The notes under the pieces: generated by a model | What the model was told of the DNA's origin: nothing | Seen by the model: only the letters and a program-made list of their open reading frames with translations | Database searches by the model: none | Translations under genes and position numbers: made by a program | Source of the DNA: Sphingomonas sp. 8AM | Lineage (GTDB): Bacteria > Pseudomonadota > Alphaproteobacteria > Sphingomonadales > Sphingomonadaceae | Length of the DNA: 64,000 nt | NCBI RefSeq assembly: GCF_902506455.1 | Contig: NZ_LR733844.1 | Location: forward strand, 722,415-786,414 | Direction: 5' to 3' | Part shown: positions 16,706-24,219 of the stretch, piece by piece | Numbering within the stretch: the first letter of the stretch is position 1 | Layout: the number at the start of each line of letters is the position of its first letter

Positions 16706-17719
16706 TCAGGCCTGGAACAGCACCGGGGTTCCCCCCTTCACCATCAAGGCCACCCGCGCGGCATCCCAGTTGGTCAGGCGCACGCAACCGTTCGACTGCG
16801 CGCGGCCGATCTGCTCGGGCTCGCTGGTGCCGTGGATGCCGTAATGCTCCTTGCTGAGATCGATCCACACGACGCCGACCGGATTGTTCGGGCCGGGCGG
16901 GATGATCTGCGCCTGCTTGCTGTCGGGCACGCCCTTCAGGATCTTGGGGTTCATCTTCCAGTCGGGGTTGGGCGAGACGTGCAGCACCTTCCAGTTGCCG
17001 AGCGGCAGCGGATCGCGCGACGAGCCGATCGTCGCGGTATATTGCGCGACCAGATGCCCGTTGCCGTCGAGGACGCGCAGGATGCCGTCCGACTTGTCGA
17101 CGACGATCTTCGCCGCCTTCGGCACCGCCGCCTCGACGTTGAGCGAGGCGAGCGTTGCGCGCCACGCGGGCGTCGCATCGGCGGGATAGGCGCGCGAGGT
17201 CGGGAAGGTGTTGGGCACCGTGATCTTCGAGCCGACGCCGATCGTGGTGACGCCGGGGTTCAGCTCGGCCAGCACCTTCGGTGTGGTGTGGAAGCGCTCG
17301 GCGAGCTTTTCGAGCGGGCGGCTGTACGCCATCGCCGGCAGCTTCGCCTTTTCGGCATAATCATCCGGCATTTGCGCCACAAAGGGTCCGCGCATCGCGG
17401 CGGCGTCGAGCGTCACCTGCATCGTCGGCTGGACTTTGCCGAAGCGGCGCAGCGCGTCGAGCGTGGCGGCATCGGGCTTGCCGGTTATGCGGAGGCCGCG
17501 GCTTTCCTGGAACCCTTTCAGCGCGTTGGTGAGCGATTGCCCGCCGCGACCGTCGATCACGCCGGGGCCGAAGCCGAGCTTGTCGAGCACGACCTGTGTC
17601 CGCAGCACCGCCGGGTCGAGCGCCGGGGTCGCGTTATGCGGCGCAGGGGCGGCGGCGGTTAGCATCAGGGCGACGACGCTTGCGGCGACAGGGGCAAAGG
17701 CGGGGGCGATACGCTTCAC
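16706..17719 (-). CDS. L,D-transpeptidase with peptidoglycan-binding domain
   Basis: This 337-residue secreted enzyme forms 3-3 peptidoglycan cross-links or attaches proteins to the wall. The order is: signal peptide (AFAPVAASVVALMLTAAA), PG_binding_1 domain (about 40-90, with VVLDKLGFGPGVIDGRGG), a LysM-like PKVLAELNPGVTTIGVGSKITVPN stretch whose central part fits that fold, then the YkuD catalytic domain. Its active site reads HGTSEPEQIGRAQSNGCVRL, with the catalytic Cys in SNGC. GTG 17719 is chosen because a GAGAGGTG site precedes it and the signal peptide follows directly; upstream residues come from repeat-like DNA. M23 follows after one base. Confidence 0.92.
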   Translation of the reverse strand: MKRIAPAFAPVAASVVALMLTAAAPAPHNATPALDPAVLRTQVVLDKLGFGPGVIDGRGGQSLTNALKGFQESRGLRITGKPDAATLDALRRFGKVQPTMQVTLDAAAMRGPFVAQMPDDYAEKAKLPAMAYSRPLEKLAERFHTTPKVLAELNPGVTTIGVGSKITVPNTFPTSRAYPADATPAWRATLASLNVEAAVPKAAKIVVDKSDGILRVLDGNGHLVAQYTATIGSSRDPLPLGNWKVLHVSPNPDWKMNPKILKGVPDSKQAQIIPPGPNNPVGVVWIDLSKEHYGIHGTSEPEQIGRAQSNGCVRLTNWDAARVALMVKGGTPVLFQA

Positions 17720-17785
17720 GGGCACCTCTCGTATTTCGATGCCGTAACAACGCATGTTGGGGCGTCGGGGTCCGTGCACCAACAC

Positions 17786-17860
17786 GTCTTTGCGAGCGTA
17801 GCGAAGCAATCCAGGGCGTCCTGGTCCGGCTCTGGATTGCTTCGCTACGCTCGCAATGAC
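17786..17860. repeat. Palindromic intergenic repeat, family A, copy 3
   Basis: This differs from copy 2 only by a few bases at the left end (GTCTTTGCGAGCG instead of GTCATTGCGAGCG). It lies between the L,D-transpeptidase start and the thiE-like stop. Confidence 0.9.
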
Positions 17861-17872
17861 GACGTAGGGCGT

Positions 17873-18553
17873 TTATCCCTTCAGCACCGCGTCGAAGGCG
17901 CGGATCGCCGCCGCCTCGTCGCCGCCCCACACCGCATGGCTGGCGGCGATGAAATCGGCACCGGCGGCGATCAGCGGCGCGGCATTGTCGGGCGTGATGC
18001 CGCCGATCGCGACCGAGGGCAGCTCGAACACGGCGTGCCACCACGACAGGATCACCCGATCGGGTTGATGCTCCACCGCCTTGGTGGTGGTCGGATAGAA
18101 GCTGCCGAACGCGACATAGTCCGCGCCCGCCTCGCCGGCCTCCATCGCGAGATGGCGGCTGTCGTGACAGGTGACGCCGATCTGCACCGCCGGACCGAGC
18201 GCCTCGCGCGCCTCGCGCGGGTCGCCGTCCTCCTGCCCGAGATGCACGCCGTCCGCGCCCAGGCGCTTGGCGAGGCTGACCGAATCGTTGACGATGAACG
18301 CCACCTCGCGGTCGGCGCAGATCCGCTGGAGCGGCTCGGCGAGGCGGGCGGCGGTGTGCTGGTCGACATCCTTGACGCGGAACTGGAACGCCGCGACCGG
18401 GCCGGCGTCGAGCGCGTTCCGAAGGCGATCGGGGAACGTGCCGGTCACGTCGAGTGGCGAGATCAGGTAAAGCTGGCAGGACGGACGGCGATCGTCGCGC
18501 CGGAAGTTGGCGCCGAAATCGGGATCGAGCGGGCCGAGCGGGTCTTCAGTCAT
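17873..18553 (-). CDS. thiE: Thiamine phosphate synthase
   Basis: This 226-residue TIM-barrel protein matches ThiE, which joins the pyrimidine and thiazole halves of thiamine. Recognisable parts are QLYLISPLD at the first strand, FQFRVKDVDQHTAARLAEPL, FIVNDSVSLAKRLGADGVHL (phosphate-site region), GVTCHDSRHLAMEAGEAGAD, YVAFGSFYPTTTK and AIGGITPDNAAPLIAAGAD. No other thiamine genes and no clear TPP riboswitch are nearby. It is third in a minus-strand series with a class I aldolase and a small membrane protein, 17 bases after the latter. Some sphingomonad ThiE homologues have diverged roles, so I am less sure of the substrate than of the family. Confidence 0.88.
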   Translation of the reverse strand: MTEDPLGPLDPDFGANFRRDDRRPSCQLYLISPLDVTGTFPDRLRNALDAGPVAAFQFRVKDVDQHTAARLAEPLQRICADREVAFIVNDSVSLAKRLGADGVHLGQEDGDPREAREALGPAVQIGVTCHDSRHLAMEAGEAGADYVAFGSFYPTTTKAVEHQPDRVILSWWHAVFELPSVAIGGITPDNAAPLIAAGADFIAASHAVWGGDEAAAIRAFDAVLKG

Positions 18554-18570
18554 GCGCTTCGGTTAGCGGG

Positions 18571-19041
18571 CTATGGCCGCGAGGACAACGCCGCCGCGAA
18601 CGCCGCGGGATCGTCGAGGCGATGCGCGACCGCGACGATGCGGCGGCGACCGATCGCCAGCGGCTCGGCGAGATCGATCCACACGTTCGGAAAGGCGATG
18701 AGCGCGAGATTGAGTACCTCGCGTGCGCGGACCCCGGCATGGGTCCATTCGGTGGCGCGCAGCCCGGCGACGCGTTCGCGCTCCACCGTCACGCTGCGCA
18801 ACCGGCCGGCGCGCAGCACCAGCCGGTCGCCGTCGATCAGCACGGGGAGCCGCCGGAACGAGCGGATCGCGCGGATCAGCCACGCCATCGTGCCGAGCGA
18901 CACCAATGTCAGCACCAGCGCCACGCGCGGCCACCAGAAGGCGAGCAGCGCGTGGACCACCAGCATCTCCACCGTCATCAGCGCCACCAGCATCCACATC
19001 ATCGGCGCGATCGCGCGATGATAGGAGAAGGTGGCGCGCAC
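18571..19041 (-). CDS. Putative membrane protein with PH-like domain
   Basis: I do not recognise a named family for this 156-residue protein. Two adjacent hydrophobic helices occupy residues about 12-55. The rest is soluble, begins LPVLIDGDRLVLRAGRL and contains VERERVAGLRATEW and VWIDLAEP, the strand pattern seen in bacterial PH-type (YdbS/YcxB-like) proteins. The GTG start lies 5 bases after the aldolase stop, implying co-transcription. Function is unknown. Confidence 0.65.
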   Translation of the reverse strand: MRATFSYHRAIAPMMWMLVALMTVEMLVVHALLAFWWPRVALVLTLVSLGTMAWLIRAIRSFRRLPVLIDGDRLVLRAGRLRSVTVERERVAGLRATEWTHAGVRAREVLNLALIAFPNVWIDLAEPLAIGRRRIVAVAHRLDDPAAFAAALSSRP

Positions 19042-19046
19042 GGGGG

Positions 19047-19955
19047 TTATTCTTCGCCCTTGTAGATCGCCACCAGCTTGTCGAGCATCGCCAGCGCCTC
19101 GCCACGCTCGCGCTGGAAGGTGTTGCGACCGATGATCGAGCCGTTGCCGCCACCCGCGAGGATATCGCGCGCGTCCTGATAGACCGCGTCGGTGCCCTTG
19201 GCCGCGCCGCCCGAGAAGACGACGATCCGGCGACCCGCGAAGCTCGACTGGACGACGTGGCGGACGCGATCGCGCTGGTTCGACCAGTCGGTGCCCTCGT
19301 AGCTCTTCTGCGCCTCGGGCTGTTCGATGTGCGCGGACGGCAGCTTCACCTTGATGATGTGCGCGCCGAGCAGCGCCGCCATGTGCGCGGCGTAGGCACT
19401 GACGTCGAGCGCCAGTTCGCCGTCCTTGCTGAGCTTGCCGCCGCGCGGATAGCTCCAGATCACGGTCGCGAGGCCGGCTGCGGCGGCTTCCTCACGCAGT
19501 GCGCGGATCTGCTCCATCGACGCGAAGATGTCGTCGGCGCCCGGATAGATCGTGAAGCCGATCGCCGCGCAGCCGAGCCGCAGCGCGTCCTCGACGCTGC
19601 CCGTCTGCGCCTGCGCGATGTGCGTCGCCCAGCTGTTCGAGCTGTTGACCTTCAGGATCGTCGGGATCTGCCCGGCGAACGTGTCGGCCCCTGCCTCGAG
19701 CGCGCCGAGCGGTGCGGCATAGGCCGACAGGCCGGCATCGATCGCGAGCTGGTAATGGTAATGCGGGTCATAGGCCGGCGGGTTGACCGCGAAGCTGCGC
19801 GCCGGGCCGTGCTCGAAACCCTGATCGACCGGCAGGATGATGAGCTTGCCGGTGCCGCCCAGCTTCCCCTGCATCAGGATGCGCGCCAGATTGGCCTTCA
19901 CCGCCGGGCTGGTGGCTTCGTATTTGTCCAGAATTGACTTCACGATCGGCGTCAT
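19047..19955 (-). CDS. fbaB: Class I fructose-bisphosphate aldolase (FbaB/DhnA type)
   Basis: This 302-residue enzyme cleaves fructose-1,6-bisphosphate reversibly through a Schiff base. It matches the prokaryotic DhnA-type class I group: LIILPVDQGFEHGPARSF near the N-terminus, AIGFTIYPGADD, the lysine-bearing strand HIIKVKLPSAHI, and FSGGAAKGTD plus NGSIIGRNTFQR for phosphate binding. ATG 19955 has an AGGAAG site; the longer reading has no conservation. It follows the PemK-like toxin gene by 22 bases on the same strand and precedes the PH-like and thiE genes. Confidence 0.93.
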   Translation of the reverse strand: MTPIVKSILDKYEATSPAVKANLARILMQGKLGGTGKLIILPVDQGFEHGPARSFAVNPPAYDPHYHYQLAIDAGLSAYAAPLGALEAGADTFAGQIPTILKVNSSNSWATHIAQAQTGSVEDALRLGCAAIGFTIYPGADDIFASMEQIRALREEAAAAGLATVIWSYPRGGKLSKDGELALDVSAYAAHMAALLGAHIIKVKLPSAHIEQPEAQKSYEGTDWSNQRDRVRHVVQSSFAGRRIVVFSGGAAKGTDAVYQDARDILAGGGNGSIIGRNTFQRERGEALAMLDKLVAIYKGEE

Positions 19956-19977
19956 GGTTTCTTCCTGTCCTGTTGAC

Positions 19978-20328
19978 TTACAAAGCGAGCCAGCGGCGCA
20001 GCGCCTGATCGACCTGCTCCATGCGGGTCGCGGAGGCATGGCCGATCACCTTGACGATGCGATGACGGCGGATGCTGGTGATGCGATCGACCTGCACCTC
20101 GCACTCGACGGTTAGGCCGGTATGTTCCTGCGGCGAGATCGTGACGCGGAACAGCACCTCGCCGCCGACGACGGTCGTCAGCGGGCAGAGCGTGACGGTG
20201 GCGTGGCTGTCGTTGAACAGATCGGCCTGCACCACGACGCACGCCCGCGGGCCGCCGCTCGCGCCCTCGGGCGCATCGACCAGCACGATCGCGCCGTGGC
20301 GGATGTCGAGCGCTTCACTCACCGCCAT
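19978..20328 (-). CDS. PemK/MazF-family type II toxin
   Basis: This 116-residue protein shows the PemK/MazF fold pattern. An early strand HGAIVLVDAPEG is followed by PRACVVVQADLFN, TVTLCPLTT, and VECEVQVDRITSIRRHRIVKVIG, where MazF-like endoribonucleases carry their conserved DQIRTV-type segment. The likely activity is mRNA cleavage in the absence of antitoxin. It overlaps the RHH antitoxin gene by 10 bases, the usual antitoxin-first order. Catalytic competence is not proven; the RNA target is unknown. Confidence 0.82.
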   Translation of the reverse strand: MAVSEALDIRHGAIVLVDAPEGASGGPRACVVVQADLFNDSHATVTLCPLTTVVGGEVLFRVTISPQEHTGLTVECEVQVDRITSIRRHRIVKVIGHASATRMEQVDQALRRWLAL

Positions 20329-20555
20329 GCGGCATCCTCGCGCTCGGCCTGTTCCCAGAAGGCGTAATCCTCCTGCGTGTCGCGGCGCGAGGCGCGTTGC
20401 GACTGGCGGCGCGCCTCGCGACGGAACGCCTCGTCGTGCAGCTCGACGTAGCGGCGCACCGCCTCGCGCGCGATGTCGCTCTTGCTGCGCCCCTGCGTGC
20501 GCGCGACATTGGCGAGCCGTTCTTCGAGTTCAGTATCGAGCCTGACGCCGAGCAC
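20319..20555 (-). CDS. Ribbon-helix-helix antitoxin
   Basis: This 78-residue protein has an N-terminal ribbon-helix-helix (MLGVRLDTELEERLANVA then GRSKSDIAREAVRRYVELHD) and a charged C-terminal tail ending DYAFWEQAEREDAAWR, suited to wrap a PemK-type toxin. The GTG start at 20555 follows a GGAGGGG site. A palindrome at 20566-20581, 10 bases upstream, is a likely operator for autorepression. It heads the cassette that precedes the aldolase gene. Confidence 0.85.
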   Translation of the reverse strand: MLGVRLDTELEERLANVARTQGRSKSDIAREAVRRYVELHDEAFRREARRQSQRASRRDTQEDYAFWEQAEREDAAWR

Positions 20556-20565
20556 CTGCCCCTCC

Positions 20566-20607
20566 GTTTAACACGTTCAACGTAGGGCTTGTCTGATGAT
20601 TGCGCAA
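20566..20607 (-). promoter_or_regulatory. Candidate promoter and operator of the toxin-antitoxin pair
   Basis: On the minus strand a -35 like TTGCGC (20607-20602) and a -10 like TACGTT (20584-20579) are separated by 17 bases. Overlapping the -10 is the near-palindrome GTTTAACACGTTCAAC (20566-20581, arms GTTTAAC and GTTCAAC, one mismatch). A repressor bound there would block the promoter, as expected for RHH antitoxins. The -10 match is weak. Confidence 0.5.
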
Positions 20608-20654
20608 GCGGGTTTATGGTCGGGGGTGTGGGAGTGCGGACCGCTATTTTACCC

Positions 20655-20735
20655 GTCGCCCCGGACTTGATCCGGGGCCCCGCTTCTTCTCCACCGGCGC
20701 GGAGAAGCGGGATCCCGGATCAAGTCCGGGATGAC
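20655..20735. repeat. Palindromic intergenic repeat, family B, copy 2
   Basis: GTCGCCCCGGACTTGATCC on the left and GGATCAAGTCCGGGATGAC on the right. Relative to copy 1 the two arms are exchanged, so this copy is inverted. Its right end overlaps the coding end of the next gene and provides its stop codon at 20720. Confidence 0.87.
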
Positions 20736-21109
20736 GATGAAAGGTAACGCACCACTGCGGCGACGTCGGGCAGGTCGGGCAGTGCCGGGCCGGGCGAGGG
20801 CAAACCCGCGCGCGCCGCCGCGTCCGCGACCAGATCGTCCACCTCGCCCCGATCCATTTTCAGGAAGCGTTTGAGCGTATCCTCGGGGCGCGGCACCACC
20901 CCGTCGCCGTACCACGGCGCGATCGCCGCCCGGACTGCCGGAGCGAGGCGCGGGTCGAGGTCGGCGAACACCGCGTCGAAGTCGGTGGCGGTCCATGCCG
21001 CACGCCCCGCGACCGCGCCGCGGACGCGGCGTACCATCGTCCAGTTCACCCACAACATGCCGATGACGTAGAACGCCGTCAGTGCGGCGACCTTCTGCCA
21101 GCCGGTCAC
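20720..21109 (-). CDS. Small membrane-anchored protein of unknown function
   Basis: This 129-residue protein has one N-terminal transmembrane helix ([20 protein letters not shown]) and an otherwise soluble domain with [20 protein letters not shown] and [23 protein letters not shown] recognise no family. Its ATG overlaps the dxs stop in ATGA form, so it is translated with dxs. The last codons and the stop lie inside a family B repeat, giving the tail LSSSSRT, so the native C-terminus may once have been different. Confidence 0.72.
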   Translation of the reverse strand: MTGWQKVAALTAFYVIGMLWVNWTMVRRVRGAVAGRAAWTATDFDAVFADLDPRLAPAVRAAIAPWYGDGVVPRPEDTLKRFLKMDRGEVDDLVADAAARAGLPSPGPALPDLPDVAAVVRYLSSSSRT

Positions 21110-23025
21110 GCGCGCGCGATGACGCCCGCTTCGTTGTAGCGCAGCGCCTTCAACACCGTATCGACGATCGCATCGGCGTCGAGCCGCGCCTGTGCATATT
21201 GCACCTCGGGCTTGTCCTGATCCTGGAACAGATCGGGCAGCCGCATCGTGCGGATGCGCAGACCCGCGTCGGTCAGCCCCTCGTCGGAGGCCATCGTCAG
21301 CACATGCGCCCCGAGCCCGCCGATCGCATTCTCCTCGATCGTGATCGCCACCTCGTGCGAGGTGAGCAGGCGACGGATCAGCGCCTCGTCGAGCGGCTTG
21401 GCGAAGCGCAGGTCGGCGACGGTCGTGCTCAGCCCCTTGGCGTCGAGCGTGTCGGCGGCCTTGAGCGCCTCCGCCAGCCGCGTGCCGAGCGACAGGATCG
21501 CGACCTTCTTGCCCTCGCGGACGATGCGGCCTTTTCCGATCTCCAGCGCCTTCGGCGTTTCGGGCAGTGCGACACCGGTGCCGTTGCCGCGCGGATAGCG
21601 GACCGCGATCGGCCCGGAATCATGCTCGACGCAGGTCTGGACCATATGGACCAGTTCGGCCTCGTCGGCGGCGGCCATCACGACAAAATTGGGGAGCGTC
21701 GCCAGATAGGTGACGTCGAAGCTGCCCGCATGGGTCGCGCCGTCCGCGCCGACCAGCCCGGCGCGGTCGATCCCGAAACGCACCGGCAGATTCTGGATCG
21801 CAACGTCATGGACGACCTGATCGTAGGCGCGTTGCAGGAACGTCGAATAGATCGCGCAGAACGGCCGCATCCCCTGCGCGGCGAGGCCGGCGGCGAAAGT
21901 GACGGCGTGCTGCTCGGCGATGCCGACATCGAAGAAGCGTTCGGGGTGGGTCGCGGCGAAGCGGTCGAGCCCGGTGCCCGACGGCATCGCCGCGGTGATC
22001 GCGCAGATGCGATCGTCCTTGTCCGCGGCGGCGCTCAGCGCCTCGCCGAAGACATTCTGATACGCCGGTGGCCCCGGGGGCGCCTTGGCCTGCGTACCGG
22101 TGATGACGTCGAACTTCTGGACGCCGTGATATTTGTCGGCGGCGTTCTCGGCCGGGGCATAGCCCTTGCCCTTCTTGGTCACGACATGGACGAGGATCGG
22201 GCCTTCCTCGGCATCGCGGACATTCTCGAGCACCGGGATCAGATGGTCGAGATTGTGGCCGTCAATCGGGCCGACATAATAGAAGCCCAGCTCCTCGAAG
22301 AGCGTGCCGCCCATCGTCAAGCCGCGCGCATATTCGTCGGTCTTGCGCGCCGCCGACTGCAAGCGGCGCGGCAGCCGCTTGGCGACGCGCTTCATGATCT
22401 CGCGCACGCCCAGGAACTCGCGGCTCGACACCATCCGCGACAGATAGGCCGACAGCCCACCGACCGGCGGCGCGATCGACATGTCGTTGTCGTTGAGGAT
22501 CACGACCAGCCGGTTGCCCGCCGCCTCGGCATTGTTCATCGCCTCATAGGCCATGCCCGCGGACATCGCGCCGTCGCCGATCACCGCAATGCCCTTGCCC
22601 GGCTTGTCGGCGAGCTTGCTGGCGGTCGCGAAGCCCAGCGCCGCGGAGATCGAGGTCGAGCTGTGCGCCGCGCCGAACGGGTCGTATTCGCTCTCGCTGC
22701 GCTTGGTGAAGCCCGACAGCCCCCCGCCCTGCCGCAGCGTGCGAATGCGGTCGCGCCGGCCGGTCAGGATCTTGTGCGGGTAGCATTGATGCCCGACGTC
22801 CCAGATCAGCCGGTCGGTGGGCGTGTCGAAGACGTAGTGAATCGCGACGGTCAGCTCGACCACGCCCAGCCCCGAGCCGAGATGGCCGCCCGTGACGCCG
22901 ACCGCCGAGATCGTTTCCTGCCGCAGCTCGTCGGCAAGCTGGCGTAGCTGTTCCGGCTTCAGTCGGCGGAGATCGGCGGGTGTATCGACGGTGTCGAGCA
23001 ACGGCGTGTTCGGGACTTCAACCAT
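21106..23025 (-). CDS. dxs: 1-deoxy-D-xylulose-5-phosphate synthase
   Basis: DXS condenses pyruvate and glyceraldehyde-3-phosphate with thiamine diphosphate, the entry step of the MEP isoprenoid pathway, which also feeds carotenoids. The 639-residue protein has [19 protein letters not shown] and [15 protein letters not shown] early, [11 protein letters not shown], the GDG...N cofactor motif ([20 protein letters not shown], then the VVILNDN asparagine), and the catalytic glutamate in [10 protein letters not shown]. The start at ATG 23025 ([20 protein letters not shown]) is the family start. It lies 23 bases after the Zur-like gene on the same strand, and its stop overlaps the next small gene. 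Confidence 0.97.
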   Translation of the reverse strand: MVEVPNTPLLDTVDTPADLRRLKPEQLRQLADELRQETISAVGVTGGHLGSGLGVVELTVAIHYVFDTPTDRLIWDVGHQCYPHKILTGRRDRIRTLRQGGGLSGFTKRSESEYDPFGAAHSSTSISAALGFATASKLADKPGKGIAVIGDGAMSAGMAYEAMNNAEAAGNRLVVILNDNDMSIAPPVGGLSAYLSRMVSSREFLGVREIMKRVAKRLPRRLQSAARKTDEYARGLTMGGTLFEELGFYYVGPIDGHNLDHLIPVLENVRDAEEGPILVHVVTKKGKGYAPAENAADKYHGVQKFDVITGTQAKAPPGPPAYQNVFGEALSAAADKDDRICAITAAMPSGTGLDRFAATHPERFFDVGIAEQHAVTFAAGLAAQGMRPFCAIYSTFLQRAYDQVVHDVAIQNLPVRFGIDRAGLVGADGATHAGSFDVTYLATLPNFVVMAAADEAELVHMVQTCVEHDSGPIAVRYPRGNGTGVALPETPKALEIGKGRIVREGKKVAILSLGTRLAEALKAADTLDAKGLSTTVADLRFAKPLDEALIRRLLTSHEVAITIEENAIGGLGAHVLTMASDEGLTDAGLRIRTMRLPDLFQDQDKPEVQYAQARLDADAIVDTVLKALRYNEAGVIARA

Positions 23026-23048
23026 CTGACCCGAATAGCTGAGCGGGA

Positions 23049-23543
23049 TCAGTGTGTCGATTGCCCGCTTTGCGTGCGTGCCGCCGCGGCACAGTCCGCG
23101 CAGCGGCCGCGCACCTCGATCACCGGCCGCTCCGCCTCGAAGCCGGCAGCGCTGGCGGCGGCACGCAATCCCCCGGTCAGCGAATCGTCGTCGAAATGCG
23201 TCGTGTTCCCGCAGCCGTCGCAGACGAGGAAGATGCAATCGTGGCGGCAGCCGGGATGCGCGTTGGCGACATAGGCGTTGGCGCTTTCGACGCGCAGCGC
23301 GAGGTTGGCGGTCACGAACAGATCGAGGATGCGATAGATGCTGTTGGCGGCGATCCGCCGCCCCTCGCTGCGCGACAAGGCCTCGGCGATGTCATAGGCG
23401 GAGGCGGGCTTGGCGAACGCCGACAGCGCCGCGTAGACGTTGGCGCGCATCGCGGTCCATTGCTCGCCCGAGCGCTCCAGCGTGGCCCTGGCCGCGGCGA
23501 GCAGATCGTCGCCGTGCGGTTCGTGATGTGCATGTCGGGCCAT
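23049..23543 (-). CDS. zur: Fur-family regulator, Zur-like
   Basis: This 164-residue Fur-superfamily protein has the winged-helix N-terminus ([20 protein letters not shown] through [15 protein letters not shown]) and a metal-binding C-terminus. Paired cysteines read CDGCG and CADC, the structural zinc site, and the histidine- and cysteine-containing HPGCRHDC provides sensing ligands. The neighbouring MerC-domain gene upstream is a frequent partner of Zur in sphingomonads, so zinc is the likeliest co-repressor. Peroxide- or iron-responsive alternatives are less likely. It directly precedes dxs. Confidence 0.83.
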   Translation of the reverse strand: MARHAHHEPHGDDLLAAARATLERSGEQWTAMRANVYAALSAFAKPASAYDIAEALSRSEGRRIAANSIYRILDLFVTANLALRVESANAYVANAHPGCRHDCIFLVCDGCGNTTHFDDDSLTGGLRAAASAAGFEAERPVIEVRGRCADCAAAARTQSGQSTH

Positions 23544-23621
23544 AACGTCGATCTAGGGGCCGCGCCGGGCCGCGGCAAGTTCAAGCGCGAGTCGGTGGTC
23601 GTTAGCCAAATTCCTCAAGCC

Positions 23622-23701
23622 GTCATCCCGGACTTGATCCGGGATCCCGCTTCTTGCCCGGATTGCCAAAAAGCGGGGCCCCGGATCAAGTCCGGCGCGA
23701 C
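23622..23701. repeat. Palindromic intergenic repeat, family B, copy 3
   Basis: GTCATCCCGGACTTGATCC on the left; the right arm GGATCAAGTCCGGCGCGAC has lost one G of the usual GGGG. It separates the MerC and Zur genes. Confidence 0.87.
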
Positions 23702-23733
23702 GAGGAGGAACCCCCGGATTGAAACGACGATCG

Positions 23734-24123
23734 TCAGCGATGCGTGTGCCGGTTCAGCGCATGTCCGGCGGCGAGCACCGCGACGCCGACGATCGTCAGC
23801 GCCGATTCGACCAGATGCCCGCCAGCATGGGCGACGAACAGCGCCGCCATCATCAGCGACAATCCCGTCGCGCCGAGCAGGATCGGCAGCACGCGCCGAT
23901 GCGCGACGATCCCGCGTCCGAACGCAACGCAGCCCAGCGCGATCGCCAGCACCAGCCCGGTTTCGTGGATCACCGGGTTGCCGAGAATACCGCCGGCGGT
24001 GGACAGCGCCGCGACGAGGATTGCGGTCGCCAGACAATGTACGACGCACGCCGCCGACAGCCACATCGCGGCACGGTCTAGCCGGCCGATCTTGCTGTCG
24101 TCGCTGAGGTTGCGGGCCATCAT
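23734..24123 (-). CDS. MerC-domain membrane protein
   Basis: This 129-residue protein has four hydrophobic helices and the MerC-like motif WLSAACVVHCLATAIL with a cysteine in the first helix. MerC proteins import mercuric ion in mer operons, but chromosomal homologues next to Zur-type regulators lack mercury genes and are thought to relate to zinc. There is no merA or merR here. The C-terminus ends in a histidine-rich tail (HALNRHTHR). I infer a metal-ion role, zinc more likely than mercury. Confidence 0.82.
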   Translation of the reverse strand: MMARNLSDDSKIGRLDRAAMWLSAACVVHCLATAILVAALSTAGGILGNPVIHETGLVLAIALGCVAFGRGIVAHRRVLPILLGATGLSLMMAALFVAHAGGHLVESALTIVGVAVLAAGHALNRHTHR

Positions 24124-24219
24124 GTCCGCAAGTTAGGCCGATCGGATGGATGTTACAATATCTCATTCCACTTTTCTTGTCGCGTGACGGGACGCGGGCA
24201 GTCGGCTAAGGCGCGCGGG

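Noticed and set aside
17720..17872. TPP riboswitch near thiE
   Set aside because: The gap around thiE consists of a family A repeat and no THI-box pairs could be recognised; thiE is also distal in its transcription unit.
21082..22947. 621-codon plus-strand frame over dxs
   Set aside because: Shadow of dxs, which has complete cofactor motifs on the minus strand.
23734..24123. Mercury-resistance (mer) operon
   Set aside because: Only a MerC-like protein is present; no merR, merT, merP or merA, and the neighbour is Zur-like.
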